64,000 nt of DNA from DASWJZ01 sp963739005 (GTDB taxonomy: Bacteria; Pseudomonadota; Alphaproteobacteria; Rhizobiales; Afifellaceae): contig CAVTYQ010000001.1 in NCBI GenBank assembly GCA_963739005.1, positions 1 through 64,000 of the forward strand, written 5' to 3'. Positions within the stretch are counted from its first letter, which is position 1, and each line of letters starts with the position of its first letter. Below the pieces are notes generated by a model that saw nothing but the letters and a program-made list of their open reading frames with translations, was not told the origin of the DNA and ran no database searches. The translations under genes and the position numbers were made by a program. Below are positions 16,928-26,813 of this stretch, piece by piece.

Positions 16928-18262
16928 GTGGGCCGGGGCGTAACCAAGAGCACGAAAAACCTGTTCGAGGCCTCAGGTCTCGACCGCGACGCGCCGCGTC
17001 CGCTTGCCGACCGGCTGAGGCCGCGCACGCTCGCCGAGATCGTCGGTCAGGACGCTCTGATCGGGCCCGACGGGGCGCTGACGCGCATGCTCGCCACCCG
17101 TTCGCTCGGCTCGCTCGTCTTCTGGGGACCGCCGGGGACGGGAAAGACGACCGTCGCGCGGCTCCTCGCCAAGGAGACCGATCTCGAGTTCCAGCAGATA
17201 TCCGCCATCCATTCCGGCGTCGCGGAGCTGAAGAAGATCTTCGAAGAGGCGCGCGCCCGGCGCGAGACGGGGAAGGGGACGCTCCTCTTCGTCGACGAGA
17301 TCCACCGCTTCAACCGCGCGCAGCAGGATTCCTTCCTCCCCGTCATGGAAGACGGCACCGTGACGCTCGTCGGCGCGACGACCGAGAACCCGTCCTTCGA
17401 GCTCAACGCCGCGCTTCTCTCTCGCGCTCGCGTCCTCGTCTTCAAGCCGCTCGACGCCGAGGCTTTACAGAAGATTGTCGACCGCGCCGAGGAGATCGAG
17501 AAGCGGAAGCTGCCGCTCGACGAAGAGGCGCGGCAGGTCCTCGTGCGGCTCGCCGACGGCGACGGGCGCGCCGTGCTGACGCTTGCCGAGGAGGTCTGGC
17601 GCGCGGCGCGGCCGGAGGAAACCTTCGACGCGGCGCGGCTCATGGAGATCGTGCAGCGGCGCGCGCCGATCTACGACAAGAGCCAGGACGGACACTACAA
17701 CCTGATCTCGGCGCTGCACAAATCGGTGCGCGGCTCCGACCCGCAGGCGGCGCTCTATTATCTCGCCCGTATGCTCGATGCCGGCGAGGACCCGATGTAC
17801 CTCGCCCGCCGCATGATTCGCATGGCGGTCGAAGATATCGGGCTTGCCGACCACAACGCGCTCGTCGTCGCGAATGCCGCGAAGGAGGCCTACCACATGC
17901 TCGGCACGCCGGAGGGCGAGCTGGCGCTTGCCGAGGCCTGCGTCTACCTCGCGGTCGCGCCGAAATCGAACGCGCTCTACACCGCCTTCAGCGGGGCGAA
18001 GCGGGCGGCGAAGGAGCACGGTTCGCTGCCGCCGCCGAAGCACATCCTGAACGCCCCGACGAAGCTCATGAAGACAGAAGGCTACGCCGCCGGCTACGAA
18101 TACGATCACGATGCCGAAGAAGCGTTCTCCGGCCAGAACTACTTCCCCGACGCGATGGCGCGCGAAGAGTTCTACCGGCCGACTGAGCGCGGCTACGAGA
18201 AGCGAATTTCGGAGCGACTCGCCGAATGGGAACGGCTCCGGCGGACACGCGGAAGGTCGTGA
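16928..18262 (+). CDS. rarA: Replication-associated recombination protein A (AAA+ ATPase)
   Basis: RarA/MgsA (444 aa) is an AAA+ ATPase related to clamp loaders and RuvB that acts at stalled forks, with the eukaryotic homologue WRNIP1. The N-terminus has PLADRLRPRTLAEIVGQ, Walker A GPPGTGKTT (67-75), Walker B LLFVDE (119-124) and the sensor-1 GATTENPSFELN. The C-terminal MgsA domain includes HYNLISALHKSVRGSDP and the AMVRRLARM-like arginine region. GTG 16928 is the likely start. The end overlaps the next gene. Confidence 0.95.
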   Translation: MGRGVTKSTKNLFEASGLDRDAPRPLADRLRPRTLAEIVGQDALIGPDGALTRMLATRSLGSLVFWGPPGTGKTTVARLLAKETDLEFQQISAIHSGVAELKKIFEEARARRETGKGTLLFVDEIHRFNRAQQDSFLPVMEDGTVTLVGATTENPSFELNAALLSRARVLVFKPLDAEALQKIVDRAEEIEKRKLPLDEEARQVLVRLADGDGRAVLTLAEEVWRAARPEETFDAARLMEIVQRRAPIYDKSQDGHYNLISALHKSVRGSDPQAALYYLARMLDAGEDPMYLARRMIRMAVEDIGLADHNALVVANAAKEAYHMLGTPEGELALAEACVYLAVAPKSNALYTAFSGAKRAAKEHGSLPPPKHILNAPTKLMKTEGYAAGYEYDHDAEEAFSGQNYFPDAMAREEFYRPTERGYEKRISERLAEWERLRRTRGRS

Positions 18263-18732
18263 TCTACTTCGCCTACGGGTCGAACATGGACCCGGCGCAG
18301 ATGCGGGAGCGATGCGTCGGGGCGAGGGCGCGGGGCATCGGCTTTCTTGCCGACCATCGGCTCCATTTCCCGCGTTGGTCGGACCGGCGTCTGCACGCGG
18401 TGGCGAGCGTCGAAGCCTTCCCCGGCGCGCATGTCTGGGGCGTGCTTTTCGACATGACGCCGGACGACTGGACCGCGCTGCATCGTTTCGAGGGGCATTT
18501 CGGGGCCGGCCATCCGAAGAACGGCTACGAATTGATGGCGGTTGGCATCTGCGACGGGACAGCGCCGGCGCGGACCGCGGCGCACACTTACATCGCCAAC
18601 CTGCATCCGGAGCGGCCCGACGCGGGCCTGACGTCCGCGCGCTACCTGAAGCAGCTGATCGACGGCGCGCTCGCGCACGGGCTGCCGGCGGACTATGTCG
18701 CCATGCTCAGGGCCGTGCCGACTTTCGATTGA
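18226..18732 (+). CDS. Gamma-glutamylcyclotransferase-family protein
   Basis: A 168-aa protein of the GGCT/AIG2-like fold. YFAYGSNMDPAQM near the start is the substrate-binding loop of the family, and the acidic residue in HRFEGHF fits the catalytic Glu region. Such enzymes form 5-oxoproline from gamma-glutamyl amines or peptides; the substrate here is not evident. The ATG at 18226 lies inside rarA; a GTG at 18259, overlapping the rarA stop as GTGA, is an equally plausible start. Confidence 0.85.
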   Translation: MGTAPADTRKVVIYFAYGSNMDPAQMRERCVGARARGIGFLADHRLHFPRWSDRRLHAVASVEAFPGAHVWGVLFDMTPDDWTALHRFEGHFGAGHPKNGYELMAVGICDGTAPARTAAHTYIANLHPERPDAGLTSARYLKQLIDGALAHGLPADYVAMLRAVPTFD

Positions 18733-18776
18733 GTGCCGCCGCGGGTGCGGATAGAGATGGCGCACACGATCCTCCA

Positions 18777-19349
18777 ATGTCCTCTCCCGCCGGCACCGAA
18801 GACCTCGTCGATACCAAGCCGAACCTCCTCGACCTCTTCCTCGCCTTTTCGGGGATCGCGTTGATGGGCTTCGGCGGCGTGCTGCCGTGGGCGCGGCGCA
18901 TGCTGGTGGAGCAGCGTCGCTGGCTGAGCGCCGATGAGTTCGCCGAGGTACTTTCGCTCGGACAGTTCCTGCCGGGCGGTAACATCGTCAATGTCGCGGT
19001 CGTCGTCGGCGGGCGCCTCTGCGGGCCGCTCGGCGCGTTCGCAGCCGTGATCGGCTTGATGGCGGCGCCGACCGTGGTGGTGATCCTGGCGGGCTCTCTC
19101 TACATCCGATACCAGAGCGTGCCGAGCGTCCACGGCGCGCTGACCGGCATGGCGGCCGCGGCCATCGGGCTTATCGTCTCGATGGGCGTGAAGATGCTGC
19201 AGCCGCTGGTCGCCAAGCGGGCTCTTGTCCCGCTTCTTTTCGTGATTCTCACCTTCGTGGCCGTCGGAGTCTTCAAGGTGTCGCTGCCTCTCGCCGTGGT
19301 GATCCTCGCGCCGCTCAGCACCGCTTTCGCGTGGCGGGGGACTGCATGA
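18777..19349 (+). CDS. chrA: Chromate transporter ChrA, N-terminal-type half
   Basis: A 190-aa membrane protein with about six hydrophobic segments. FSGIALMGFGGVLPWARRMLVEQRRWLS and FAEVLSLGQFLPGGNIVNVAVVVGGRLCGPLGA are hallmarks of the CHR domain (CPA/CHR family). Short ChrA proteins work as pairs of halves; this one overlaps its partner as ATGA at 19346-19349. Chromate efflux is the known role of the family; for single- or short-CHR pairs the true substrate is often untested. Confidence 0.88.
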   Translation: MSSPAGTEDLVDTKPNLLDLFLAFSGIALMGFGGVLPWARRMLVEQRRWLSADEFAEVLSLGQFLPGGNIVNVAVVVGGRLCGPLGAFAAVIGLMAAPTVVVILAGSLYIRYQSVPSVHGALTGMAAAAIGLIVSMGVKMLQPLVAKRALVPLLFVILTFVAVGVFKVSLPLAVVILAPLSTAFAWRGTA

Positions 19350-19879
19350 GCGAAGACCATTCGCCGCTCACGTCGCTATTCTTGAATTTCGCCCTGCTCT
19401 CGCTTTTCACGGTTGGTGGGGTGAACGCGGCGCTCCCCGAGATCCACCGTCAGGTCGTGCAGGTCCACGGCTGGATGACCGATCAGCGCTTCACGGATCT
19501 CTTCGCCATCGCGCAGGCGGCGCCAGGGCCGAACATCATCGTGGTCACGCTGATCGGATGGGAAGTGGCGGGCGTCGCCGGCGCGCTCCTCACCACGTTC
19601 GCGATGTTCGCGCCGACGAGCGTGGCTGCCTATTTCGTCGGGCATTTCTGGCACCGCTTCCGCCACGCCCGCTGGCGCATCGCCATACAGGCGGGCGTCA
19701 CGCCGATCACCGTGGGGCTGGTGGCGTCGAGCGCCTATCTTCTCGGGCGCACCGTCGATACCGGCTTCGTGGCTGCCGTCCTTACTCTCGCGACCGCCGC
19801 CGTACTGACGCTGACGCGCCTCCATCCGCTGATCTTTCTCGCCATCGGCGCAGCGCTTGGCGCGGCGGGGTTCGTCTGA
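19346..19879 (+). CDS. chrA: Chromate transporter ChrA, second half
   Basis: A 177-aa CHR-domain partner of the preceding gene, with about five membrane segments. FALLSLFTVGGVNAALPEIHRQVV, RFTDLFAIAQAAPGPNIIVVTLIGW are typical. ATG 19346 overlaps the upstream stop, so I prefer it to the GTG at 19331. The pair probably assembles as an antiparallel heterodimer. It converges with the DUF190 gene 5 nt downstream. Confidence 0.88.
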   Translation: MSEDHSPLTSLFLNFALLSLFTVGGVNAALPEIHRQVVQVHGWMTDQRFTDLFAIAQAAPGPNIIVVTLIGWEVAGVAGALLTTFAMFAPTSVAAYFVGHFWHRFRHARWRIAIQAGVTPITVGLVASSAYLLGRTVDTGFVAAVLTLATAAVLTLTRLHPLIFLAIGAALGAAGFV

Positions 19880-19884
19880 CGAAA

Positions 19885-20235
19885 TCAGCTCTTAGCCGCG
19901 TTCGCCTCGTCTCCGTATCGCAGCACCTGCACCTTCTCCAGCGTGACCAGTCCGCTTCCCATCATCTCGGAGAGGGCGGGAAGGAAGGCGTCGATCTTCT
20001 CCGGGGCGTCGACGATCTCGATCACGAAGGGAAGATCCTGCGAGAGGCGCAGGATCTTGGCGGTGTGGATGTGGCTCGAATGGCCGAAGCCCAGGGGGCC
20101 GCGGAGCACCGTGGCGCCGGCGAGGCCGATCTCGCGGGCTTTCAGAACGATCGCCTCGTAGAGCGGCAAATTGCCGTACTTGTCGTCTTCGCCGAGAAAG
20201 ATGCGCAGGAGAACGGCGTCGCGAGGTACCTGCAT
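19885..20235 (-). CDS. DUF190 family protein in the fluoride operon
   Basis: A 116-aa soluble protein with the DUF190 (UPF0166) pattern: LLRIFLGEDDKYGNLPLYEAIVLKAREIGLAGATVLRGPLGFG, then a second ferredoxin-like part with LPFVIEIVDAPEKIDAFLP. It resembles PII-like regulators in size and fold class. It begins 2 nt after the crcB stop and shares its riboswitch. Proteins of this family are often encoded beside crcB, so a role in fluoride response or in modulating CrcB is likely but unproven. An alternative ATG is at 20247. Confidence 0.88.
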   Translation of the reverse strand: MQVPRDAVLLRIFLGEDDKYGNLPLYEAIVLKAREIGLAGATVLRGPLGFGHSSHIHTAKILRLSQDLPFVIEIVDAPEKIDAFLPALSEMMGSGLVTLEKVQVLRYGDEANAAKS

Positions 20236-20237
20236 GA

Positions 20238-20645
20238 TCAGACCCATCCGACCGCGTTGATGTTCGAGGCAATCGCACTTCCCGCCCAGACCGCCGCGAG
20301 GCAGAGCACGACGGAGAGAAGCGTGTTTGCGCCGGCGTAGAGGTATTGCCCGTCGTTCAGAAGGTTGAGCGTCTGGATGCTGAAGGACGAGAACGTCGTG
20401 TAGCCGCCGCAAAAGCCCACCATGATGCCGAGACGCGTGGTCGAGCCGACGAGGAGACGGCCGTCGGGCGACGTCAGCACGGCAACGAACCCGATGATGA
20501 ACGAGCCGACGACGTTGACGACGAGTGTGCCCCACGGAAAGGTCTCGCCGATCAGCCGCGCCACGACACCGGAACAGAAGTAGCGCGCGGCGCCGCCGAC
20601 GGCGCTCCCGACCGCAATCCAGAGATAGACTATCGCCGATTCCAT
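20238..20645 (-). CDS. crcB: Fluoride channel CrcB/Fluc
   Basis: A 135-aa membrane protein with four predicted helices, the normal size for a Fluc subunit that works as a dual-topology dimer exporting fluoride. GSAVGGAARYFCSG, FPWGTLVVNVVGSFIIG (with the conserved Asn) and the central GFCGGYTTFSSFSIQ (TTFSSF Phe box) are diagnostic. A fluoride riboswitch lies 36 nt upstream of its ATG, and DUF190 follows in the same operon. Confidence 0.96.
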   Translation of the reverse strand: MESAIVYLWIAVGSAVGGAARYFCSGVVARLIGETFPWGTLVVNVVGSFIIGFVAVLTSPDGRLLVGSTTRLGIMVGFCGGYTTFSSFSIQTLNLLNDGQYLYAGANTLLSVVLCLAAVWAGSAIASNINAVGWV

Positions 20646-20680
20646 GACGCCTCGTCCCCGTGCAGGGCTATCAGCCCGGA

Positions 20681-20731
20681 GCAGCAGGAGTCATCAGCCC
20701 TCTTCGGCGGTTTTCGGGGGACCCCATCCCC
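20681..20731 (-). ncRNA. Fluoride riboswitch (crcB motif) aptamer
   Basis: Read on the minus strand the RNA starts GGGGAUGGGGUCCCCC, then a linker with GAAAAC, and ends CUGAUGACUCCUGC. The GAUG after P1 and the CUGAUGACUCCU end match the known crcB motif (CUGAUG-N-CUCCUAC type). GGGGU near the 5' end can pair with ACUCC at the 3' end, giving the expected pseudoknot with one G-U. It is 36 nt before the crcB ATG. A small hairpin GGGC-UGAUA-GCCC (20665-20677) lies between aptamer and ribosome site and may be part of the switch. Confidence 0.92.
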
Positions 20732-20861
20732 ATCGAAAACGAGCGTATTTGCCTGCCGGGGGGCGGTCAACGGCTGGACGCGCGTCAAATCCGGCCGTCG
20801 GCGGATGACGAATGCGTTCGCCGAGTCTAAATGCTTGCCTTCCACCCGGCGGAGCCCGACC

Positions 20862-21848
20862 GTGAACGTTGAGACAAAGAAGGTCGACCGCGACGAAGCG
20901 GGGATGCGGCTCGACCGATGGTTCAAGCTGCACTACCCCGGCCTCGGCTTCGGCCATCTCCAGAAGCTCATCCGCTCCGGCCAGGTGCGGGTCGACGGCG
21001 CGCGGGTCGAGACCTCGGCGCGGCTCGCCGCCGGCCAGGCGGTGCGCGTTCCGCCGCTCGCCGCGAGCGACGCCCGCCTGGCGAAACCCGCGTCGCCGCG
21101 AAAGGGCAACGACCGCGAGGCGCTCGAAGCCACGATCCTGCACGAGGATTCCGACGTCATCGTCTTCAACAAGCCCTACGGGCTTGCCGTGCAGGGCGGC
21201 TCCGGCCTGACCCGGCATATCGACCAGATGCTCGAAGCCTTCACCGACCGGCACGGGCGGAAGCCGCGGCTTGTGCATCGTCTCGACCGGGACACGGCCG
21301 GTGTGCTCGTCGTCGCGCGCACCCGCTCCGCTGCGGCTTTCCTCGGCGAGGCCTTCAAGGCGCGCGAGACGCTAAAACTCTACTTCGCGCTCGTCGCCGG
21401 CGTGCCCCGCCCCGCGGAAGGCCGCATCTCCACATTCCTCGCCAGAGACGAAGGCGGGGAGCGGATGCGGATCGCCAAGCACGGGGAGGGCGCCGACCAC
21501 GCCGTGACGCTCTACCGGCTCGCCGACCAGGCCGGGCAGAAGATCGCCTTCCTCGTGATGCGGCCGATCACCGGGCGCACGCATCAGCTCCGCGCGCACG
21601 CCGCTTTCATCGGGCATCCGATCGTCGGCGATCCGAAATATTTCAACGTGGAGAACTGGGAGCTGCCCGGCGGCCTGCAGAATCGGCTGCACCTTCTCGC
21701 CCGCCGCATCGTGCTGCCGCATCCGAAGGGCGGCATGCTCGACGTGACCGCGCCGCTGCCGCCGCACATGCAGCAGAGCTTCGCCGTCCTCGGCTTCGAC
21801 GAGCGGAGCGGGGACGAAGCCGGCGAGGCGCTGCGCGCGACGCGATGA
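20862..21848 (+). CDS. RluA-family 23S rRNA pseudouridine synthase (RluC-like)
   Basis: A 328-aa enzyme that isomerises uridine to pseudouridine in rRNA. An N-terminal S4-like domain (about 1-60: GMRLDRWFKLHYPGLGFGHLQKLIR) is followed by the catalytic domain with HRLDRDTAG at 139-147 and catalytic D142, and GRTHQLRAHAAFIGHPIVGDPKY. RluC is the closest match; RluD is possible. GTG 20862 is the preferred start although the frame is open further upstream. The stop overlaps the next gene as ATGA. Confidence 0.92.
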   Translation: MNVETKKVDRDEAGMRLDRWFKLHYPGLGFGHLQKLIRSGQVRVDGARVETSARLAAGQAVRVPPLAASDARLAKPASPRKGNDREALEATILHEDSDVIVFNKPYGLAVQGGSGLTRHIDQMLEAFTDRHGRKPRLVHRLDRDTAGVLVVARTRSAAAFLGEAFKARETLKLYFALVAGVPRPAEGRISTFLARDEGGERMRIAKHGEGADHAVTLYRLADQAGQKIAFLVMRPITGRTHQLRAHAAFIGHPIVGDPKYFNVENWELPGGLQNRLHLLARRIVLPHPKGGMLDVTAPLPPHMQQSFAVLGFDERSGDEAGEALRATR

Positions 21849-22771
21849 AGACCGCGCTCGATCTCCGCGCAATGGCGACGCTGGTCGTGCTCTGCGCTTC
21901 GTGGGGCCTCAATCAGGTCGCGATAAAAGTGGCGCTCTCCGGAATCCCACCGGCGCTGCAGATGGGCCTGCGCTCCGCGACCGCCGCCTTGCTGGTGTTC
22001 CTCTGGTGTGCGCTCCGTGGGCGGAGGCTCTTCGTGCCGGACGGGTCGCTCTGGCCCGGCCTCGCGGTCGGCGTTCTCTTTGGCCTCGAGTTCCTTGCGA
22101 TTTACCTCGGACTTCAGCACACCACCGCCTCGCGCGGCGCGATCTTCATCTACCTCTCGCCCTTCGTGGTAGCGCTTGGCGGGCACTTCTTCCTCGCGGA
22201 GCCGCTCGGTACGCGCAAGCTCGCCGGGCTCATAGCCGCCTTCCTCGGCGTGGTGCTGGCGTTCTCCGACGGCCTCTCGCTGCCGTCGCGCGACGCGCTC
22301 TTCGGCGACGCGCTTTGCGTGCTCGGCGCCGTGCTTTGGGGCTCGACCACCGTGCTGATCAAGGGCTCTGTGCTGCGAGAGGTTTCGGCGGAGAAGACGC
22401 TCCTCTACCAACTCGCCGTCTCGGCGGTGTTGGGCCTTGCGGTGTCGATCGCGAGCGGCGAGAGCATCGGCCCCGATCCTACCGCCGTGGTCCTCCTGGC
22501 GTTTCTCTACCAGGCGGTCTGGGTCGCGGCGATCACCTACGTGGCGTGGTTCGCGTTGATGCGCGACTACCCGGCTTCGCTGCTCTCCTCCTTCACCTTC
22601 CTGACCCCGCTCTTCGGCGTCGCCTTCGGAGCGGCGCTCCTGGGCGAGCCGCTGTCGCTCCGCCTCCTTGCGGCGCTTCTTCTCGTCGCCGCCGGTATCT
22701 ATCTCGTCAATCGGCCTTCAACGCGAGCCTCCACCCGATCGAAGAGGGCCGACGCCGATGCCGCCGCCTGA
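21845..22771 (+). CDS. EamA/DMT-family transporter
   Basis: A 308-aa membrane protein with about ten hydrophobic segments in two EamA repeats (about 10-140 and 155-290). LVVLCASWGLNQVAIKVAL and FLTPLFGVAFGAALLGEPLS are family-typical. Substrate cannot be told; these proteins export amino acids or metabolites. It is coupled to the pseudouridine synthase by an ATGA overlap, and its end overlaps the ATP12 gene by 14 nt. Confidence 0.88.
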   Translation: MKTALDLRAMATLVVLCASWGLNQVAIKVALSGIPPALQMGLRSATAALLVFLWCALRGRRLFVPDGSLWPGLAVGVLFGLEFLAIYLGLQHTTASRGAIFIYLSPFVVALGGHFFLAEPLGTRKLAGLIAAFLGVVLAFSDGLSLPSRDALFGDALCVLGAVLWGSTTVLIKGSVLREVSAEKTLLYQLAVSAVLGLAVSIASGESIGPDPTAVVLLAFLYQAVWVAAITYVAWFALMRDYPASLLSSFTFLTPLFGVAFGAALLGEPLSLRLLAALLLVAAGIYLVNRPSTRASTRSKRADADAAA

Positions 22772-23513
22772 GGGAGAAACGCGCAAGCCGATGGAGGCGG
22801 CGCGCCGGCTGACCGCGCCAGTCCGCCAGAAGCGCTTCTACAAGACGGCGGCCATGGATGCGGAGGAGGGCGGCTTCGCGCTGCGTCTCGACGGCAAGCG
22901 CGCGATGACGCCGGCGCGCCGTCCTCTCGCCGTGCCGCACGCGCATCTTGCCGAAGCCATCGCGGCGGAATGGGCGGGGCAGGCCGAATTTCTCGATCCT
23001 CTCTCCATGCCGGTCACGCGGCTTGCGAACAGCGCCATCGACGGCGTCGCCACGCGGCTTGCCGACGTGCGCGACGAGGTGCTCGCCTATGCCGGCACCG
23101 ATCTTCTCTGCTACCGGGCTGGGGAGCCGGAGGGCCTAGTCGCACGGCAGCGCGCCGCGTGGGACCCGATCCTCGCCTGGGCGGAGGAGCGCTTCGGCCG
23201 GCTCGTGCTCGCGGAGGGAATCGTGCATGTCGCGCAGCCGGATGCGACGCTTGCCGCGCTTGCCTCCGCCGTCGATGGCTTTGACGATCCGTTCCGCCTC
23301 GCGGGCTTGAGCCTTGCGACGACGCTTTCCGGCTCGGCGCTGATTGCGCTGGCGCTCGCCGCGGGCGCGCTCGACGTCGATGCAGCCTGGGCGGCGGCGC
23401 ATGTCGACGAGGATTGGAACATCACGCTCTGGGGCGCTGACGCGGAGGCGATGCGGCGCCGCGCCGCCCGCCTCGAGGATTTCAAAGCCGCCGCGCTGGC
23501 GCTTCGACCGTAG
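22758..23513 (+). CDS. ATP12-family F1-ATPase assembly chaperone
   Basis: A 251-aa protein. KRFYKTAAMDAEEGGFALRLDGKRAMTPARRPLAVP near the start and the middle segments DPLSMPVTRLANSAIDGV and TDLLCYRAGEPEGLVARQ are the ATP12 signature. Mitochondrial Atp12 binds the F1 alpha subunit during assembly; alphaproteobacterial homologues probably do the same. The 14-nt overlap with the upstream transporter gene suggests an operon. The gene ends just before an inverted-repeat element. Confidence 0.92.
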   Translation: MPPPEGETRKPMEAARRLTAPVRQKRFYKTAAMDAEEGGFALRLDGKRAMTPARRPLAVPHAHLAEAIAAEWAGQAEFLDPLSMPVTRLANSAIDGVATRLADVRDEVLAYAGTDLLCYRAGEPEGLVARQRAAWDPILAWAEERFGRLVLAEGIVHVAQPDATLAALASAVDGFDDPFRLAGLSLATTLSGSALIALALAAGALDVDAAWAAAHVDEDWNITLWGADAEAMRRRAARLEDFKAAALALRP

Positions 23514-23515
23514 GG

Positions 23516-23619
23516 CCCTCTCCGCCCTTGCGGGGGAGAGACGGAGAGGGGGGAAGGACACCGCCGCGGCCTTCTTCTTTCCCCCCTCCCAGACCCTCCC
23601 CCGCAAGGGGGGAGGGGAC
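23516..23619. repeat. Large GC-rich inverted repeat
   Basis: Two imperfect copies of about 40 nt in opposite orientation, CCCTCTCCGCCCTTGCGGGG... (from 23516) and its counterpart ending ...CCCCGCAAGGGGGGAGGGG (to 23619). Each copy also has an internal hairpin around the CTTGCGG loop. It separates two convergent genes and may serve as a bidirectional terminator. It looks like a dispersed intergenic palindrome of the type common in Rhizobiales. Confidence 0.75.
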
Positions 23620-23620
23620 C

Positions 23621-24001
23621 TCAGGCGGCTTTCCCCAGCCTCCCCAGATGCGTGTCCTTGAATCCGCTCGCATGCTTCAGCCCGAAGCCGAGCACGCGGT
23701 CGACGCCGATATGCGCGCCGAGAATGAAGGGAAGCGATAGCGCGAAGGTGCTGTCGCCGAAGCGATACCAGACGACGAAGAAGAGCGCCGCGACCGTTAC
23801 CCAGCTGTGGCAGGCGTTGTAGACCGTTGCGCCGATCCGCGGGCCGCCGAGATAGCCGAGCATGGAGAGGTCCGGCGCCAGGAAGAGCACCGCGAAGATC
23901 CACCAGGGCTGATGGAAGGCGTGGTAGAGCCAGACCGAGAGAAGCGCCAGCGCCAGCCCTTCCAGGCGAAGCACGATCGTCGTCCCGGAAATCTCTCGCA
24001 T
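23621..24001 (-). CDS. DUF4260 family membrane protein
   Basis: A 126-aa protein with about four hydrophobic segments. The middle FLAPDLSMLGYLGGPRIGATVYNACHSW and the end GADRVLGFGLKHASGFKDTHLGRLG match the DUF4260 pattern; here the first word reads IGVDRVLGFG. Function is unknown; the fold is a small integral membrane protein. ATG 24001 gives the family start. It lies downstream of the GrpB-family gene and may be in its operon. Confidence 0.85.
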   Translation of the reverse strand: MREISGTTIVLRLEGLALALLSVWLYHAFHQPWWIFAVLFLAPDLSMLGYLGGPRIGATVYNACHSWVTVAALFFVVWYRFGDSTFALSLPFILGAHIGVDRVLGFGLKHASGFKDTHLGRLGKAA

Positions 24002-24032
24002 GCCGGTCTCTCCGTTGCGGCCGGGTAGCGCC

Positions 24033-24590
24033 TCAGTTTGAAACGAGGCGACGCCGGGCGACTTTTTGCTCGGCAAACCAAACAAGTGCTTTAGCTTCCG
24101 TAGCGCGAATCCATGCGTCCTTCTCATCAGTGTAGGCGTGTGAATCGTTGGGATGAAGGTCGCGCGCGCGGCGCTTTTCCTTCTCATACGCGCTGGCCGC
24201 GTCCGGATACGCGCGCAAGTAGTCTCTAAGGGCGATGTGACGCTCGACCTGCGGCGAATCCGCGTTGAAAAAATGAAGCTGTACGATGCGAATGCCAGCC
24301 TCATCGGATAGCGTGCAATAGCGTCTACCCGGTATGCCAAGCTCGCCATGCCAATCGTAGCCAAGTGCTTCGATGCGCCGACGTTCTCGGTCAAGGTCAG
24401 CCAAATCGGTGACGAGCGGCATCAGATCGATGATCGGTTTGGCGGCCAGTCCCGGCACCGACGTAGAGCCGATATGATGAACGGTCACGAGGCACGAGCC
24501 GAGTACCCGCAAGCGCTCAGCATGGCTCGCCGCCGTCTGGGGCCATTTGGGATCATACGCGGTCAGGATGACTGGAATCGGCGGTGGCAT
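24033..24590 (-). CDS. GrpB/UPF0157 family protein (nucleotidyltransferase fold)
   Basis: A 185-aa protein with VHHIGSTSVPGLAAKPIIDLMPLV, the GrpB signature. This is a GS-motif nucleotidyltransferase-like core; HFFNADSPQVERHIALRDYLRAYPD is also typical. Function is not established; related domains sit beside dephospho-CoA kinase or act as transferases. Divergent from pccB across a 125-nt gap that must hold promoters for both. Confidence 0.9.
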   Translation of the reverse strand: MPPPIPVILTAYDPKWPQTAASHAERLRVLGSCLVTVHHIGSTSVPGLAAKPIIDLMPLVTDLADLDRERRRIEALGYDWHGELGIPGRRYCTLSDEAGIRIVQLHFFNADSPQVERHIALRDYLRAYPDAASAYEKEKRRARDLHPNDSHAYTDEKDAWIRATEAKALVWFAEQKVARRRLVSN

Positions 24591-24715
24591 AGCTGCCTTT
24601 TACAATGCGGGATTCAAACTGAGACACTACCCGCGGTCGGCGGACATTACCGCCGCCGGGAGCCGCGTGCTATCACGCTCCACCACTTTGAGGCGGGCGA
24701 ATCGGGGCAGGTCCC

Positions 24716-26248
<1,533 letters not shown>

Positions 26249-26263
26249 GAGGCAAGTGGCTTC

Positions 26264-26389
26264 ATGCGGCAAACGTTGACTCTTGATGATGATGTGCACG
26301 CGGCGATCAAGGCGATAGCCAAGGCCCGCGGGGACCACGATGGGAAGAGTGGCCTCTCAACGCAGGTTGCGTGCGCGGCGGACAACTGA
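26264..26389 (+). pseudogene. Remnant of a ribbon-helix-helix antitoxin (VapB-like)
   Basis: A 41-codon reading frame starting MRQTLTLDDDVHAAIKAIAKARG. The pattern M-R-x-T-L-x-[IL]-D-D-D is the N-terminal beta strand and first helix of VapB/RHH antitoxins. The frame then runs into unrelated residues (STQVACAADN) and stops, and no toxin follows. It may be the stub of a lost toxin-antitoxin locus. Too short for certainty. Confidence 0.4.
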
Positions 26390-26442
26390 CCTGCGCGGTG
26401 GTAGATTCCTCTCACCCGGCTATCCGGGATTGGGAGGCATCC

Positions 26443-26796
26443 ATGGGGAACGTGGGTGGTTTCTTTGTGCGTGCCGGCTTGGCTGCCGGGTTTGCGCTTG
26501 CGCTGACCGCCGCAAGCGCGCCGGCCTATGCGGATTGCTACGAAGGCATCGGCTGCACCGACAGTGACATGTATACCGTCGACGACCTTGAGGCGCTCTC
26601 CTGCGAGAACCTCTGGTTCGTCAGGAATCGCATCTACGACGAGAATGGCTACTGCTTCAAAACCGCCCGCGCGATCAGTCAGTTCGACAATTCGGGCTGC
26701 TGGGTGAAGAACCAGGCGAACGTGAAACTCTCGTCGATCGAGCGCCACAACGTCAACGCCATTGTCGAGGCGGAGAAGGCGAACGGCTGCAACTGA
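26443..26796 (+). CDS. Exported YARHG-domain protein
   Basis: A 117-aa protein with a signal peptide (about 1-30, cleavage after APAYA). The mature part has a YARHG-like core: LSCENLWFVRNRIYDENGYCFKT followed by NSGCWV. Six Cys residues in the mature region suggest disulfides. YARHG domains are extracellular and of uncertain function, perhaps peptidoglycan-related. The start ATG 26443 is set by GGGAGG at 26432-26437. Confidence 0.82.
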   Translation: MGNVGGFFVRAGLAAGFALALTAASAPAYADCYEGIGCTDSDMYTVDDLEALSCENLWFVRNRIYDENGYCFKTARAISQFDNSGCWVKNQANVKLSSIERHNVNAIVEAEKANGCN

Positions 26797-26813
26797 CCGC
26801 TCCCACTGAGCGG

